From JANQIV01 sp050117315 (GTDB lineage: Bacteria > Bacteroidota > Ignavibacteria > Ignavibacteriales > Melioribacteraceae): a DNA stretch of 35,265 nucleotides. The notes under the pieces were generated by a model, which was given only the letters and a program-made list of their open reading frames with translations, made no database searches and was not told the origin of the DNA. This document shows, in pieces, positions 34,976 through 35,265 of the stretch. The position numbers and the translations under genes are program-made. The stretch lies in assembly GCA_050117315.1 (NCBI GenBank), contig JASFMY010000067.1, positions 1 through 35,265 on the forward strand. The letters run 5' to 3'. Position 1 is the stretch's first letter. The number at the start of each line of letters is the position of its first letter.

Positions 34976-35265
34976 GTCGGTTAGAGGTAATAAAAAATAT
35001 TTTTAATATCAGATAATTACAATTCTAATTGAGATATGATCCATTCGTATATGAGTTATATGAATCACTATATCCGTAATAACTGATTGCTCTTACTTTA
35101 TAAGTGATAAGTGGATCCGTTTTTTTATAGGTAACCTCTGTATCTATATAACTTTAAAGAATTTTATCTGGAAATGAGAAAAAAATATAAAGGCGGATAA
35201 AGCTATATTATGTCATTTACAGATAAAATTCTGTTGTGCGAAACCATCCCCCTTATTCTATGGGG
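34976..35265. other. Gene-free window end with a large inverted repeat at 35159-35231
   Basis: No gene seen. Arms GAATTTTATCTGGAAATG (35159-35176) and CATTTACAGATAAAATTC (35214-35231) pair at 17 of 18 positions around a 37-base loop rich in A. It is not followed by a T run. It may be an element end, an operator or an RNA structure; the window stops 34 bases later. Confidence 0.5.

Overview
The window (about 36-38% G+C by eye) looks like chromosome of an anaerobic or facultative member of the Ignavibacteria (Bacteroidota/Chlorobi side). The main reason is three secreted proteins that end in the Ignavibacteria/Caldithrix style of type IX secretion (T9SS) C-terminal domain, with the core Q-N-Y/F-P-N-P-F-N-P. 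Other pointers are a class II B12-dependent ribonucleotide reductase, the [FeFe]-hydrogenase maturase HydF, and a multiheme cytochrome. The assignment is inference from protein style; no rRNA or tRNA gene lies in the window.

Layout. 1-972: decayed IS630-family transposase cut by the window edge. 980-6676: redox-sensing and electron-transfer block, made of a minus-strand NtrC-type regulator and a histidine kinase with a CxxCH heme motif in its periplasmic domain, then a plus-strand stand-alone receiver and a nine-heme T9SS-exported cytochrome. 6783-10280: plus-strand aspartate ammonia-lyase, hydF and an EamA transporter, all overlapping. 10254-18464: eight-gene minus-strand housekeeping operon (yggS, divIVA, purine nucleoside phosphorylase, coiled-coil membrane protein, ileS, DksA-like protein, lspA, rluD) with mostly overlapping ends. 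18583-22173: minus-strand nrdJ with its own terminator. 22480-24495: malQ and a TerB-like gene. 24565-25143: a 42-bp tandem array. 25325-26242: bile acid/Na+ symporter family protein. 26280-33376: minus-strand secreted-protease block, with a subtilase, a metzincin-like metalloprotease, and a small protein that is a stand-alone copy of the metalloprotease's N-terminal domain. 33377-35265: no standard gene, but an IS982-type transposase remnant, a 41-bp tandem array built on a perfectly kept palindrome, a candidate structured RNA ending in a strong terminator, and several inverted repeats.

How the parts fit. The heme-motif kinase and sigma-54 activator could control the neighbouring cytochrome or other respiratory genes; I found no good -24/-12 promoter, so the target is open. 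The two T9SS proteases suggest a polymer-degrading lifestyle. The most interesting system is the metalloprotease plus its detached N-terminal domain: the domain pattern recalls protease inhibitors of the emfourin type, so the small gene may encode an inhibitor or self-protection protein. The 42-bp and 41-bp arrays are the strongest unexplained DNA signals.
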